In this document: in pieces, positions 48,098 through 57,198 of the stretch
Layout of the letters: each line of letters begins with the position of its first letter
Position numbering within the stretch: the stretch's first letter is position 1
The notes under the pieces: model-generated
What the model was told of the DNA's origin: nothing
Databases searched by the model: none
Seen by the model: the letters and a program-made list of their open reading frames with translations, nothing else
Translations under genes and position numbers: made by a program
Source: an uncultured bacterium
GTDB taxonomy: Bacteria > Verrucomicrobiota > Lentisphaeria > Victivallales > UBA1829
Assembly (NCBI GenBank): GCA_902774245.1
Contig: CACYHQ010000003.1
Location: 62,001-126,000, forward strand
Length of the DNA: 64,000 bases
Reading direction: 5' to 3'

Positions 48098-50953
48098 ATG
48101 AAGAAGATTAAAGATTTGAAATATTTCATGGAGGCTCCCATGCAAGCATTCCCCCGCTATTCCGCCATCCTTCTGGCGCTTGCTTTCTCGATCCCCGCGC
48201 TCGCGCAGGAGGTCGAGGACATCGACCTCGAGGAAGAAACAGCCGCCGTCGAACCGGCCGAAGCTCAGCCTGAGGCCGCGCTCACCGACGCGGAAAAAGA
48301 AGCGCTCCGGGATCAGACCGCCGCGTCCATCGAAGAGCTTATCGCCCGCGATGCGATGAACAAGAACGCAGACGAACTCATGAAGAAAGGTTCCTCCGCG
48401 TTCGAACACGAGGAATACGACGTCGCGGTCGACGCCTACGTCGATGTCCTGAAGCTTCTTGAATCCGACGTCGTCAACGGAGAAGTGCCGGAAACGAACC
48501 AGAAGAAGATCGCCGAAGTCCAGAAGATGATCTCCAACTCCTACTACTACTGGTCGCGGAAGATCTTCAACGAGGCGGAAAAGACGGCGCAGGACGGCCT
48601 CTACGACGAAGCCATCGAAAAATGCGAGGAAGGCATCAAAATATATCCGCTTTCCGAGCCCATCATGCGCAAGACTATCGACGAGTACACCATTATGAAG
48701 GCGTCCAACCAGTACAAGAAGGACACCTCCGAGGACGAACTCATCCCCGAAGCGAAGAACCGTGAAAAGCGCATCTCCGTCCTGATCCGTCAGGGCCAGA
48801 CGTTCTACAACACCCAGCAGTGGAACAAGGCGCAGGAGAAGTTCAACCAGGTCATCATCCTCGACCCGTACAACATCACGGCCATCGACTTCCTCCGCCG
48901 CATCTACATCCACGAGTCCCAGGTCGGACAGCGCCGCCAGGGCGCCGTCTTCCTCGAACGCGAGGCGGAAGCCCTCTGGAAGATGATCTCCCCGATCCCG
49001 ACCGGTTCCGAGACCTCCGATGACGTCGTGACCGAAAGCATCAAGGTGAAGGAAGACAACATCGGCACCATCCAGAAGAAGCTCAACGACATCATCATCC
49101 CCCGTGTTGACTTCGACGACGTCTCCATCACCTCCGTTGTCCAGTATCTGAAGAGCACCAGCAAGGACAAGGACCCGGACCGCATCGGCGTCAACTTCAT
49201 CCTCCGTTTCAACACCGACGAGACCAGCTCCGCTGCGCGTCCTTCCGACGATATTGATGAATTCGCCGAAGAGGACGAATTCGCCGAGGAAGAGGAAACC
49301 GAGGAAGAGGAAACCGAGGAAGAAGGCGATTTCTACTCCTACGACGACAGCATCCCGGGTGGCCCCGACGGAGCCGAACCCGTGCAGACGCTCGAAAACA
49401 CCACGGTCAGTCTCGTGGTCGAAAACGTCTCCCTGATCGACGCTATCCGCTATATCTGCAAGGCCGCCAACCTTCATTTCCGCGTTGAAAACTACGCGGT
49501 CGTGATCGCCGCCAAGGACGTCCCGCTCGATGAGTTCGTCCGCAAGACCTTCCCGATCGACAAGGAGATCCTCGCCAGCGGCATCATCGGCGGCGACCTC
49601 ACCAACGACAGCGTCAAGCAGTACCTGATCGACCGCGGCATCCCGTTCCCGACCGGCGCGTCCGTCCGCTATGACGAGATGAGCAGCCGCCTGACGGTCT
49701 ACAACACGACGGAAGCCATCGATAAGGTGGAAGACCTCATCGACGAAATGGACGTCTCCGACCCGCAGGTCCTGATCCAGGTCAAGTTCGTGGAAATCGA
49801 AATGAACGACCTGCAGGAACTCTCCTTCGACTACACATTCTCCCGCATCGCCCCGACGTGGGATGAAGTCAAGGCCAGCGGTCTTAATCCTCTTTATCCG
49901 ACAATCGATCCGGATACCGGTGAGGCCATTCCTGTAGAATCTGATCATAATTTCATCATGTACTACCAGAATGGTTCGGACACCCGCAACACCACCCTCG
50001 CGAACGCCTGGAGAACGGAATCCATCACCGAGTTGAACACTCAGTCGATGCAGTCCATGAATGTTTCAAAGGGTGACATGTATTATATTCCGGACAATTT
50101 GGAGGAAGGCGAGGCGTACTACGGATTAACGCTCCAGAACGAAGCCGCGAAGAACTACGGCCACCACATCACCTGGGGCCCGAACAGCCACTTCAACCGC
50201 AACGCCCAGACCAGCCCCGGCATCTTCGGCGCCACCACCGGCTCCTACAATGACACGGTCTTCAACTGGTCCACCTACAACGCGGACGGCTACCAGTTCG
50301 CCGGCGGCATCCACGCCCTCGACAACGCCGACTCCACGGAAATCCTTTCCGCCCCGCGTTTGACGACCATGAACAACCAGAACGCCGTCATCCGCATGGT
50401 CACCGAGAAGTATTACCCGACCGACTGGGACGAGGCCGAACTCGAAACCATCTCCACCAACGGCTCCAACGTGCCCGTCTTCACGCCGTCCATCCCGCAG
50501 TTCGGCGGCGCCACAGAAGAAGGCATCGCGCTCCAGGTCCGTCCGCGCGTGGAAGAGGACAACTACACGATCTTCCTCGAAATGACCCCGGTCATCCAGG
50601 AATTCATCGGCTGGACCGACTACTCCTACTCCATCCCGCTGGGAGACAACGGCGAGCTCTATCCCAACACCCTGAAGATGCCGATCATCGAAGCGCGCTT
50701 CCTGAACACGAACGTCATGAGCTACGACGGAGAAACCGTCGTCCTCGGCGGCGTGATCCGCGACGAACTCTCCATGATCGAAGACCAGTACCCGATCCTC
50801 GGCGACCTCCCGCTGATCGGACGCTTCTTCCAGGGCAAGGGCAAAGGTTCCAAGAAGACCAACCTCCTGATCTTCCTCACCAGCCGCCTCATCAAGCCCG
50901 ACGGATCTCCGTTCCGCGAAGACCAGAGCGGACGCGGCGTGCCCGCGATCTGA
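48098..50953 (+). CDS. Type IV pilus/type II secretion secretin, copy 2
   Basis: 951 residues. The ATG at 48098 has TAAGGAGAAGC upstream; internal ATGs at 48128 and 48140 would give a shorter signal region (YSAILLALAFSIPALAQ is the hydrophobic core). The domain order is the same as in copy 1: helical repeats, N-domains (ISLIDAIRYICKAANLHFRV, shown in parts as LIDAIRYICK), and the barrel with VVLGGVIRD and LPLIGRFF. Unique features are an acidic EEDEFAEEEE-rich insert near 390-410 and a less C-biased, more AT-rich stretch at about 49870-50120. The pair looks like an old tandem duplication that could form mixed or alternative channels. Confidence 0.9.
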   Translation: MKKIKDLKYFMEAPMQAFPRYSAILLALAFSIPALAQEVEDIDLEEETAAVEPAEAQPEAALTDAEKEALRDQTAASIEELIARDAMNKNADELMKKGSSAFEHEEYDVAVDAYVDVLKLLESDVVNGEVPETNQKKIAEVQKMISNSYYYWSRKIFNEAEKTAQDGLYDEAIEKCEEGIKIYPLSEPIMRKTIDEYTIMKASNQYKKDTSEDELIPEAKNREKRISVLIRQGQTFYNTQQWNKAQEKFNQVIILDPYNITAIDFLRRIYIHESQVGQRRQGAVFLEREAEALWKMISPIPTGSETSDDVVTESIKVKEDNIGTIQKKLNDIIIPRVDFDDVSITSVVQYLKSTSKDKDPDRIGVNFILRFNTDETSSAARPSDDIDEFAEEDEFAEEEETEEEETEEEGDFYSYDDSIPGGPDGAEPVQTLENTTVSLVVENVSLIDAIRYICKAANLHFRVENYAVVIAAKDVPLDEFVRKTFPIDKEILASGIIGGDLTNDSVKQYLIDRGIPFPTGASVRYDEMSSRLTVYNTTEAIDKVEDLIDEMDVSDPQVLIQVKFVEIEMNDLQELSFDYTFSRIAPTWDEVKASGLNPLYPTIDPDTGEAIPVESDHNFIMYYQNGSDTRNTTLANAWRTESITELNTQSMQSMNVSKGDMYYIPDNLEEGEAYYGLTLQNEAAKNYGHHITWGPNSHFNRNAQTSPGIFGATTGSYNDTVFNWSTYNADGYQFAGGIHALDNADSTEILSAPRLTTMNNQNAVIRMVTEKYYPTDWDEAELETISTNGSNVPVFTPSIPQFGGATEEGIALQVRPRVEEDNYTIFLEMTPVIQEFIGWTDYSYSIPLGDNGELYPNTLKMPIIEARFLNTNVMSYDGETVVLGGVIRDELSMIEDQYPILGDLPLIGRFFQGKGKGSKKTNLLIFLTSRLIKPDGSPFREDQSGRGVPAI

Positions 50954-50974
50954 TCGCACTAAGCGAATCCTCCC

Positions 50975-51011
50975 GACCCGGCACCGGTTTTCGGTTTCGG
51001 GTCTTTTTTTT
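50975..51011 (+). terminator. Terminator of the pilus-like operon
   Basis: GACCCG (50975-50980) pairs with CGGGTC (50998-51003) around an inner ACCG/CGGT stem, followed by eight T residues. Confidence 0.88.
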
Positions 51012-51096
51012 GCCGCGTTTCCGCCTTTTTCGTGCATGGCGCGGCTCCGTCTCCTCGAATCAGCCCGGCCTGATTCGGGAAAAATCGGAAAACCGC

Positions 51097-51124
51097 TTGA
51101 TTTTCAGGGAAAAAGCAGTAAATT
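51097..51124 (+). promoter_or_regulatory. Promoter of the AIDA/RTX surface protein
   Basis: TTGATT, 16 bases, TAAATT, 86 bases before the start codon, directly after the operon terminator. Confidence 0.6.
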
Positions 51125-51209
51125 ATTATTTTGGTAATACTTTTTTATGTGCGCATTATGAAGGGGATAAGCCCGCCGCGCAGTCTCGAGCAGAGGAGTT
51201 TTGTTTTTT

Positions 51210-53645
51210 ATGGAAATCATTTCATCAGGCATCGTAGCAGTTCCCGCCGGCGTATCGGCGACCGATCTTTATGTCATTCAGGAGGGCGTCCTGGCTGTTC
51301 AGAACAACGGCTGGGCGCAGGATATCGGCCTCGCCGAAGGCGGCCGCGCCGTCGTGTCAAACGGGGGCATCCTGTACGTCTGCACCGTCTCCTCAGGCGG
51401 CACCGCGACCGTCCTGAAAAGCGGCTACGCGCAGAACGTTACGGTGCAGAACAGCGGCCTGTATCTGGTTTCCAGCGGCGGCACCGCGCATCAGAGCCTC
51501 ATTCAGTCCGGCGGCACGCAGATCGTGTATGCGGACGTGATGGCCGCCGAGGCGACCGTCCTGGACGGCGGCGTGCTGGAAGCCAGTTCCGGCGCTTACG
51601 TGCGTGTCCCGGTCGTTTCGCAGGGCGGCGTCCTGCATGTCCGGAGCGGCGCGCTGGTCGACGGCGCGCAGATCTCCGGCCTGGTCGAGGTCAACTCGAA
51701 AGCCACGGTGAACAGTGCCGCGGTGCAGGACGGCGGCAAGCTCGCCGTGCTGACGGGCGGCTATGCGTACGAGGCGAAGATCAGCTCCGGCGGCTCGCTT
51801 GACATTTCCTCGGGCGGCAGGGCCAATTATGCCCTCATTTATGACGGCGGCGCGGTCATGGTCTCCGCGGGCGCAAGCTGCCTCAACGCCGAGCTCAACG
51901 GCGGCCGCATTGAACTCGCGGGCGCGATTGCCCCCGCCGAGCCCGGAACCGAACCCGTTCCAGGCGGTTTCGCGAGCAATACCACGGTCAACTCCGGCGG
52001 CTCCCTCCTCATTTCCAGCGGCGCGACCGCGACGAAAGTCAAGGAAAACTGCGGATATGTGTATGTCGCGGACGGCGCAAACGTTACTTTCACCCCCAAC
52101 ACCATTTCCGGACTGGTCCTTTCCAATGCCGCCGCCACAGTCCATGCCGGAACCACCGCGACCGACACCACAGTCAATTCCAACGGAAAAATCGAAGTCT
52201 TTTCAGGCGGGAAAGCAACCGGACAAATGACTTTCGAGTTTGGAGCGATTGTTTCTGCTGAAGAGGGCGCGATCCTTGATTTCAATATCTCTGAGCTCAA
52301 TCCAGAGGCCGGGGCGCGTGTGAACAACCTCGCGATCATTCAGGGGACGCCGGTGTACACGCTCACGGTCTCGGCTGAACAGACGGAGGGGGTTTACACG
52401 CTCGCGGAAGGCGCGGAGGGGTTCAACAGCACGATTACGGTCCAGAACGCGCTCGGCGAAACGTTCGGCACGCTCGCGGTCGGGGAAACGCTCTCTGTCG
52501 GCACGATGGATTACACGCTGAACTTGGTCGGCTATGTTCTGTCCGTAAAGGCATGGGATTCGCACGCGGTTCCGACGAACCCGGTCGGCACGAAGGACCG
52601 CGTGAGCTGGGATCCGGCGGGCGCGGGCGGCTACGTTGTGGAATACAGCACGGACGAATTCGCGCACAGCCTGAACGTCGCGGTCCCGACGACCGCGCTT
52701 GACACATACGACCTGCCCGCCGGAACGTACCAATGGCGCGTGAAGGCGGACGGAGGCGATCAGTGGGCGGACGGGAATGATATCGAGTCCGACAACATCC
52801 CCGCCGAACCGAAGGTCCTGCAGTCCAACGCCGACGGCGCCGACGACCTGTTCTTCGCCTTGCCGACCGGGACGTGGGAGAACATCTTTTACGCCAAGCA
52901 CATGGGATCTGTCAACAGCTGGTCCGGGACACTGGAAAAGGTGTCCGCGAACGGGAAAAATCGGATCGCTAATCTCTTCTTCGGCTCGGACGACGCAAAC
53001 ATCCTCTGCCTGACCGACGACGCGAACGGCGACGGCATCTTTGTGGACGACGAGTACACCGATCTGCCGGAAGGCATCCCGGAACAGCAGGCGCGCATCG
53101 CGCAGATCGACGAGATCCGGGCGGGCGCGGGCGACGACATCATCGACCTGACCAGCTGCCGCATCGAATACATCGGCGTCGGCATGACGATTCGCGGCGG
53201 CGACGGAGACGACGTCATCTGGGCGAACAAGGGCGACAACAGCCTGTTCGGCGACGCGGGCAACGACCGCATCGTGGGCGCGTCCGGCAACGACGTGATC
53301 GCGGGCGGCATCGGAAATGACAGCATGCAAGGCGGCGGTGGCGACGATATCTTCACCTTCTGCGAGAACATCGGGACGGACACTGTCGAACAGCTCGAAT
53401 CCGGTTCGGTCACGCTGTGGTTCGCCTCCGGCAGTCTGGACAACTGGGACACTTCCACGCTGACCTACACGGACGGCGACAACAGCGTCAAGGTCACCGG
53501 CATTACCTCCGATAAAGTCACGCTCAAATTCGGCGACGACGGTTCCGGCCTGTTTAACGACCTCGCTTCGAAAGGCGCATTCCTCGACTTCACTTCGAGA
53601 ATGATTTTCGAGGAAAATGACAAGGGCATGCTCGCCGGCTTGTAA
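51210..53645 (+). CDS. AIDA-repeat and RTX calcium-binding surface protein
   Basis: 811 residues; ATG at 51210 with GAGGAG upstream (the TTG at 51201 is too close to it). No signal peptide. Residues about 1-340 are strand-loop-strand repeats (VSSGGTATVLKSG, VSSGGTAHQSL, ISSGGSLDISSGG). A linker and a fibronectin-like part (YVVEYSTDEFAH ... YQWRVKADGG) follow, then RTX nonapeptides at about 635-712 (GAGDDIIDL, GGDGDDVIW, GDAGNDRIVG, GGGGDDIFTF). Lack of a signal peptide, RTX repeats and a C-terminal targeting region point to type I secretion. The SGG repeats are the known substrate class of TibC-type heptosyltransferases, one of which is in the adjoining prophage. Confidence 0.85.
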   Translation: MEIISSGIVAVPAGVSATDLYVIQEGVLAVQNNGWAQDIGLAEGGRAVVSNGGILYVCTVSSGGTATVLKSGYAQNVTVQNSGLYLVSSGGTAHQSLIQSGGTQIVYADVMAAEATVLDGGVLEASSGAYVRVPVVSQGGVLHVRSGALVDGAQISGLVEVNSKATVNSAAVQDGGKLAVLTGGYAYEAKISSGGSLDISSGGRANYALIYDGGAVMVSAGASCLNAELNGGRIELAGAIAPAEPGTEPVPGGFASNTTVNSGGSLLISSGATATKVKENCGYVYVADGANVTFTPNTISGLVLSNAAATVHAGTTATDTTVNSNGKIEVFSGGKATGQMTFEFGAIVSAEEGAILDFNISELNPEAGARVNNLAIIQGTPVYTLTVSAEQTEGVYTLAEGAEGFNSTITVQNALGETFGTLAVGETLSVGTMDYTLNLVGYVLSVKAWDSHAVPTNPVGTKDRVSWDPAGAGGYVVEYSTDEFAHSLNVAVPTTALDTYDLPAGTYQWRVKADGGDQWADGNDIESDNIPAEPKVLQSNADGADDLFFALPTGTWENIFYAKHMGSVNSWSGTLEKVSANGKNRIANLFFGSDDANILCLTDDANGDGIFVDDEYTDLPEGIPEQQARIAQIDEIRAGAGDDIIDLTSCRIEYIGVGMTIRGGDGDDVIWANKGDNSLFGDAGNDRIVGASGNDVIAGGIGNDSMQGGGGDDIFTFCENIGTDTVEQLESGSVTLWFASGSLDNWDTSTLTYTDGDNSVKVTGITSDKVTLKFGDDGSGLFNDLASKGAFLDFTSRMIFEENDKGMLAGL

Positions 53646-53667
53646 GCTGAACGCAAGCTGAATTTCC

Positions 53668-53704
53668 GCGCTGTGACGGAGAGATCCGTTGCGGCGCTTT
53701 TTTT
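53668..53704 (+). terminator. Terminator of the surface-protein gene
   Basis: A 13-bp imperfect stem (53668-53680 with 53685-53697, including G-T pairs) is followed by seven T residues. Confidence 0.8.
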
Positions 53705-53715
53705 ATTAGATAAAC

Positions 53716-53743
53716 TTGTACAAAAGAGAAACAGGTGTATATT
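53716..53743 (+). promoter_or_regulatory. Promoter ahead of the AAGC repeat region
   Basis: TTGTAC, 16 bases, TATATT. It would drive transcription through the AAGC tract toward the small membrane protein gene at 54189. Confidence 0.6.
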
Positions 53744-53806
53744 GTGATTGTACAGTTAAAATAAATAACTCTGCAATCGCCTGATCAAACGAATGGATTG
53801 AAATAC

Positions 53807-54014
<208 letters not shown>

Positions 54015-54188
54015 TCACTTAAACCGGGCAGATTGTTTCCGGTATTGTTTTCTATTCCTCGCCAGACTGTCCACAATGACATTCCTCCAGACTGAAGCGC
54101 GATTCGATTCCGCCCGGGAGAGGGATGAAGGCCGGATTGTTCCCTCTTTTATTGCACAAGCACAAAAACAAGCATTACGGATAGCACA

Positions 54189-54383
54189 ATGAGCAAGAAC
54201 GAACCAACGCCCGAAGAACGCGAACAGGAGCAAAGAGCCCTTGAAGAACGTGAAGCACGCCGCATGGAGATGATGCATGCCAACCTCAGCTACGGAGACG
54301 TAAAAGGTGTTGGCGGCATTATCATCTGGGGGCTTATCGTCGCGGCCATTTTCGGCCTGATGTATTACCTCTCGAAAAACTGA
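54189..54383 (+). CDS. Small membrane protein, 64 residues
   Basis: The first 36 residues are very charged (EEREQEQRALEEREARR), probably a coiled coil; a single membrane segment follows at about 42-60 (GGIIIWGLIVAAIFGLMYY) and a short SKN end. The charged part should stay in the cytoplasm. No ribosome site is obvious; its ATG overlaps a TGA that would end a shifted reading of the AAGC ORF. Function unknown. Confidence 0.55.
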   Translation: MSKNEPTPEEREQEQRALEEREARRMEMMHANLSYGDVKGVGGIIIWGLIVAAIFGLMYYLSKN

Positions 54384-54462
54384 AGAGTCTTTTTTGCGGA
54401 AAAATAAAAAACAGGTGTTAGATTTGGCGTACGAAACGCGATATATATTATCAGTTGGAAAA

Positions 54463-54502
54463 TTTACGAGCCGTGTACCCCTGAACTGAGCTAAAGCGGT
54501 TC
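54463..54502 (-). pseudogene. Possible decayed 5' half of a tRNA gene
   Basis: The reverse strand reads CCGCTTTAGCTCAGTT, then a degenerate D loop, then ACGGCTCGTAAA, resembling the acceptor, D arm and anticodon region of a tRNA-Thr(CGT). The D stem and anticodon stem no longer pair and no T arm follows. It could be a remnant left by a past insertion, or chance. Confidence 0.25.
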
Positions 54503-54536
54503 ACCAGTCACAAAAAAACAATGTTCCCTCAACCTC

Positions 54537-55541
54537 ATGCCTGAACAGAATCCTTCTCCGAACGACAAACAGACAGTAAAAGATGCCTGGACAAAGTTGT
54601 TTCTGGCAGCCGACATCCTGAGAACCACGTCTTACAGCGTTATCAATCTGGATTATGTCAATTTTGCGCAGTTTCCGATCATTCAGTTCTTTCTGGAATG
54701 CCCGGATGCCAGCCCCGCGATGAAAGAGTTGATCGCCGTTTCGGGCCTGTCCTCCGGCGCGTTGTCTCAGGCGATCGATGCTTTGGTAGAAAAAGGTTTT
54801 CTGGAACGTGTCTCATCTCAAACTGATTCCCGGATAAGAATGGTGCGCACAACGGAGAAGTTCGGAGCGATCAGGTCGAAACCGGTCCGTTTTTTCGGGA
54901 AGATGCAGGCGGATTTCCGGCGCAGCAGCGGAATTACGCCGGAAGAGATGCGCAAGGTGAAGTCGTTGTTCGTCCGTCTTGCGGAAAGCAGGACAGGCGG
55001 CGAGCTTGTCGCGATGAAGCAGCTTTCCGATTTGGAGACCCCCGATCTGGTATCCGTTCCTTCGAGGAGACTTGACAGACTGCCCGTATGGATGCTCCTC
55101 CTTCATTTTACCACAAATCTGAAGTTGCCGACCTTGATGTATTTCTATGGGAATACGGGCCGGATCTCGCTTGGCAAGCTCCGAATTCTGAATTACCTTT
55201 TCTTCCTGTCGTACCGGAAAAAAGGGAGTCCAACGATCGCTGAACTGGCGGCGAGGTTCCATTGCAAGACCGGACTCGTGTCTCAAACGGTTCGTGCGCT
55301 GACCCGGGACGACATGGTGGAGACGGTTCAAGACGACAGGGTGAAGCTGACGCAGAAGGGGCTTTTTGTGCGGCGGATGAGCTCAAAATCGTATACGTGC
55401 TTCATGGATCGTTTCTTCCACGGGCTCGAACCGGAAAAGGTTGCGTTTTTCATGCGCTTCCTTGATCTGATGCTGGATTATCTTAAAACCGACGGGAAAG
55501 CGTTTCTCAGTTCGGGCGAAGAAATCGATATCTTCGGATAA
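54537..55541 (+). CDS. Double MarR-type winged-helix regulator
   Basis: 334 residues. Two winged-helix units are visible. The first (about 58-110) has MKELIAVSGLSSGALSQAID and a wing SSQTDSRIRMVRTTE. The second (about 225-280) has IAELAARFHCKTGLVSQTVR and a wing VQDDRVKLTQKG. Each is flanked by helices with the MarR dimer layout, so the chain may act as an internal pseudo-dimer. MarR proteins usually have one unit of about 150 residues. It lies alone between the small membrane protein and the LacI gene; its target is unknown. Confidence 0.72.
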   Translation: MPEQNPSPNDKQTVKDAWTKLFLAADILRTTSYSVINLDYVNFAQFPIIQFFLECPDASPAMKELIAVSGLSSGALSQAIDALVEKGFLERVSSQTDSRIRMVRTTEKFGAIRSKPVRFFGKMQADFRRSSGITPEEMRKVKSLFVRLAESRTGGELVAMKQLSDLETPDLVSVPSRRLDRLPVWMLLLHFTTNLKLPTLMYFYGNTGRISLGKLRILNYLFFLSYRKKGSPTIAELAARFHCKTGLVSQTVRALTRDDMVETVQDDRVKLTQKGLFVRRMSSKSYTCFMDRFFHGLEPEKVAFFMRFLDLMLDYLKTDGKAFLSSGEEIDIFG

Positions 55542-55853
55542 ATCTTTCAATGAATCCTGCAAAGGCATTTTTTGTTGGTTTGCAAGCACAAAAATGATTC
55601 TCTTGGTAGTCTTTTGGGCAGCGGATGATTCTTTTTGCATTCTGTTTAACCATTTCCCTGATGTAAATATCCTGTCGTATTTCAACTATATTCCTTTCAT
55701 TCTTGGGAAAAGGCAACTCTCCGGCCATTTCCGGATATAACCGTTCGATCACGTTTCTTCATTCTTTATGAACGTCTTTCCCTGTTTTTTTATATGATTT
55801 CTGTTTTTTTGTGAAAATCACAAAAGAATTTTGAAAAATGAGTTAAAATTCAT
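55542..55853 (+). other. Gap between the MarR-like and LacI-like genes
   Basis: 312 bases, AT-rich. A reverse-strand frame (55507-55752, 81 codons) overlaps the end of the MarR gene but has no ribosome site or recognisable product, so I do not call it. No terminator with a T-run is clear. Confidence 0.5.
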
Positions 55854-55882
55854 TTGCGTTATTGCATTCTTGATGCTATATT
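55854..55882 (+). promoter_or_regulatory. Promoter of the LacI-family gene
   Basis: TTGCGT, 17 bases, TATATT within TTGATGCTATATTA, the same extended -10 block as the prophage cassette promoter at 19451. Confidence 0.75.
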
Positions 55883-55937
55883 AAAGCTAACGCCCCGCTA
55901 AAAAATCTATCACCCGAGCTTGTAAGGAGATTTTTCC

Positions 55938-56963
55938 ATGGCCACTTTGAAAGACATCGCCGATCGCGCAGGGGTCAACATCGCCACTGTCTCACGGTTC
56001 TTCAACAACCGCAACCTCGTTAAAGCCTCGACTGCCGACAAGATCGATGCCATCGTCAAGGAAGTCGGATACCGTCAGCGCGCCAGACGCCAGGGGCCGC
56101 GCACGCCCGACCGCGTCGGCATCCGCCATTTCCGCGTGATGATCGTCATGAACTCGATCTCGTCCATCGAACATTATTTCCACTGGGGCTCCACCACGCG
56201 CTTCATCTCCGCCGTGTTCGAGGAACTTCAGACACTCGATATCTCCATGGAATTCTGCATCATCGGTGCGGACGGCACGATCCCGGAACGCCTGAATCCC
56301 GACTACTGTGACGGCGCAATCATCTGCAGCGAACCGGAAGACCCCGAAGTACGCGCCCGTCTGCATCAGCGTCTGCAGGGCATCTCCACGGTCAACACCT
56401 TCCTCAACGCCAACAGCGACGACAACGATTTCGACGTCGTCAAGTTCGACAGCGCCGAGATCTCCCGCCAGAGCATGCGCTTCTTCTTCGAGAACGGCGT
56501 GAAGGAAGTCGTGATCTTCCCCGAGTACAGAAACCGTTTCACGCACAAGGAACTCGTCGACTCTTTGAAGGCCGAATGCGAACGGATCGGCATCCGGTGC
56601 GGCGAACTCCCTGAGATCTCGCGTGAAAACGTCACGATGAACGAATACTACAGGCAGCTCGCGGACGAGTTCCTGAAGCTCAAAACAGCCACCGGCATGG
56701 CGTTCGTCACCAGCGCCGACATGCTGGGCGTCATGAACGAACTCCGGGCGCGCGGCATCGACATCTCCGCCTACGAGTACATCGCCGCGTTTACCTGCGA
56801 GCACACGCTCCGCTATTTCGAGAAGATCCCGCCGTTTATCGACATCAAGCACCAGCAACTCGGCATCATGACTGCGAAACGCCTCCTCGACCGGATGCAC
56901 TCGTTCAACACGCTCCCGCGCACTGACATCGTGATCGCGCCCGAGCTTGTTGTGCTCGACTGA
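55938..56963 (+). CDS. LacI-family transcription regulator
   Basis: 341 residues. The N-terminal helix-turn-helix TLKDIADRAGVNIATVSRFF and hinge are typical; a periplasmic-binding-protein-like domain follows (about 60-340) with IICSEPEDPEV and MAFVTSADMLGVMNEL. The ending IVIAPELVVLD corresponds to the usual IxPxLVxRxS region. GTAAGGAG lies before the ATG. It stands directly upstream of the GH2 and GH39 genes and probably controls them in response to a sugar. It ends with its own terminator. Confidence 0.9.
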   Translation: MATLKDIADRAGVNIATVSRFFNNRNLVKASTADKIDAIVKEVGYRQRARRQGPRTPDRVGIRHFRVMIVMNSISSIEHYFHWGSTTRFISAVFEELQTLDISMEFCIIGADGTIPERLNPDYCDGAIICSEPEDPEVRARLHQRLQGISTVNTFLNANSDDNDFDVVKFDSAEISRQSMRFFFENGVKEVVIFPEYRNRFTHKELVDSLKAECERIGIRCGELPEISRENVTMNEYYRQLADEFLKLKTATGMAFVTSADMLGVMNELRARGIDISAYEYIAAFTCEHTLRYFEKIPPFIDIKHQQLGIMTAKRLLDRMHSFNTLPRTDIVIAPELVVLD

Positions 56964-57000
56964 TCCCGATGAAACCGGCATTTCGTTTTGCCTCTTTTCG

Positions 57001-57027
57001 GCTCCGCTTTCCGGCGGGGCTTTTTTT
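57001..57027 (+). terminator. Terminator of the LacI-family gene
   Basis: GCTCCGC (57001-57007) pairs with GCGGGGC (57014-57020) with one G-T pair, followed by seven T residues. Confidence 0.85.
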
Positions 57028-57198
57028 CTGTCCGCAAAAAGTCTGGACGCGTGTACAAAAAGTCTATGTTTTTGAGCAAATAAGCGATAGTTTTTTTGTT
57101 GTTCCGGAGTATTTTATACATCGAAAACGTATGCGCGGGGTGACGGCATCCCGTGCGACATAACACCATTCCACCTCAAGCTCTATGGAGGCCGCAAC

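Noticed and set aside
45425..49948. Open reverse-strand frame of 1507 codons
   Set aside because: It lies antisense to the two secretin genes, whose C-rich third codon positions keep the opposite frame open. It has no ribosome site and a low-complexity product.
55507..55752. Reverse-strand 81-codon ORF after the MarR-like gene
   Set aside because: It overlaps the MarR gene end, lacks a ribosome site and promoter, and has no recognisable motif.
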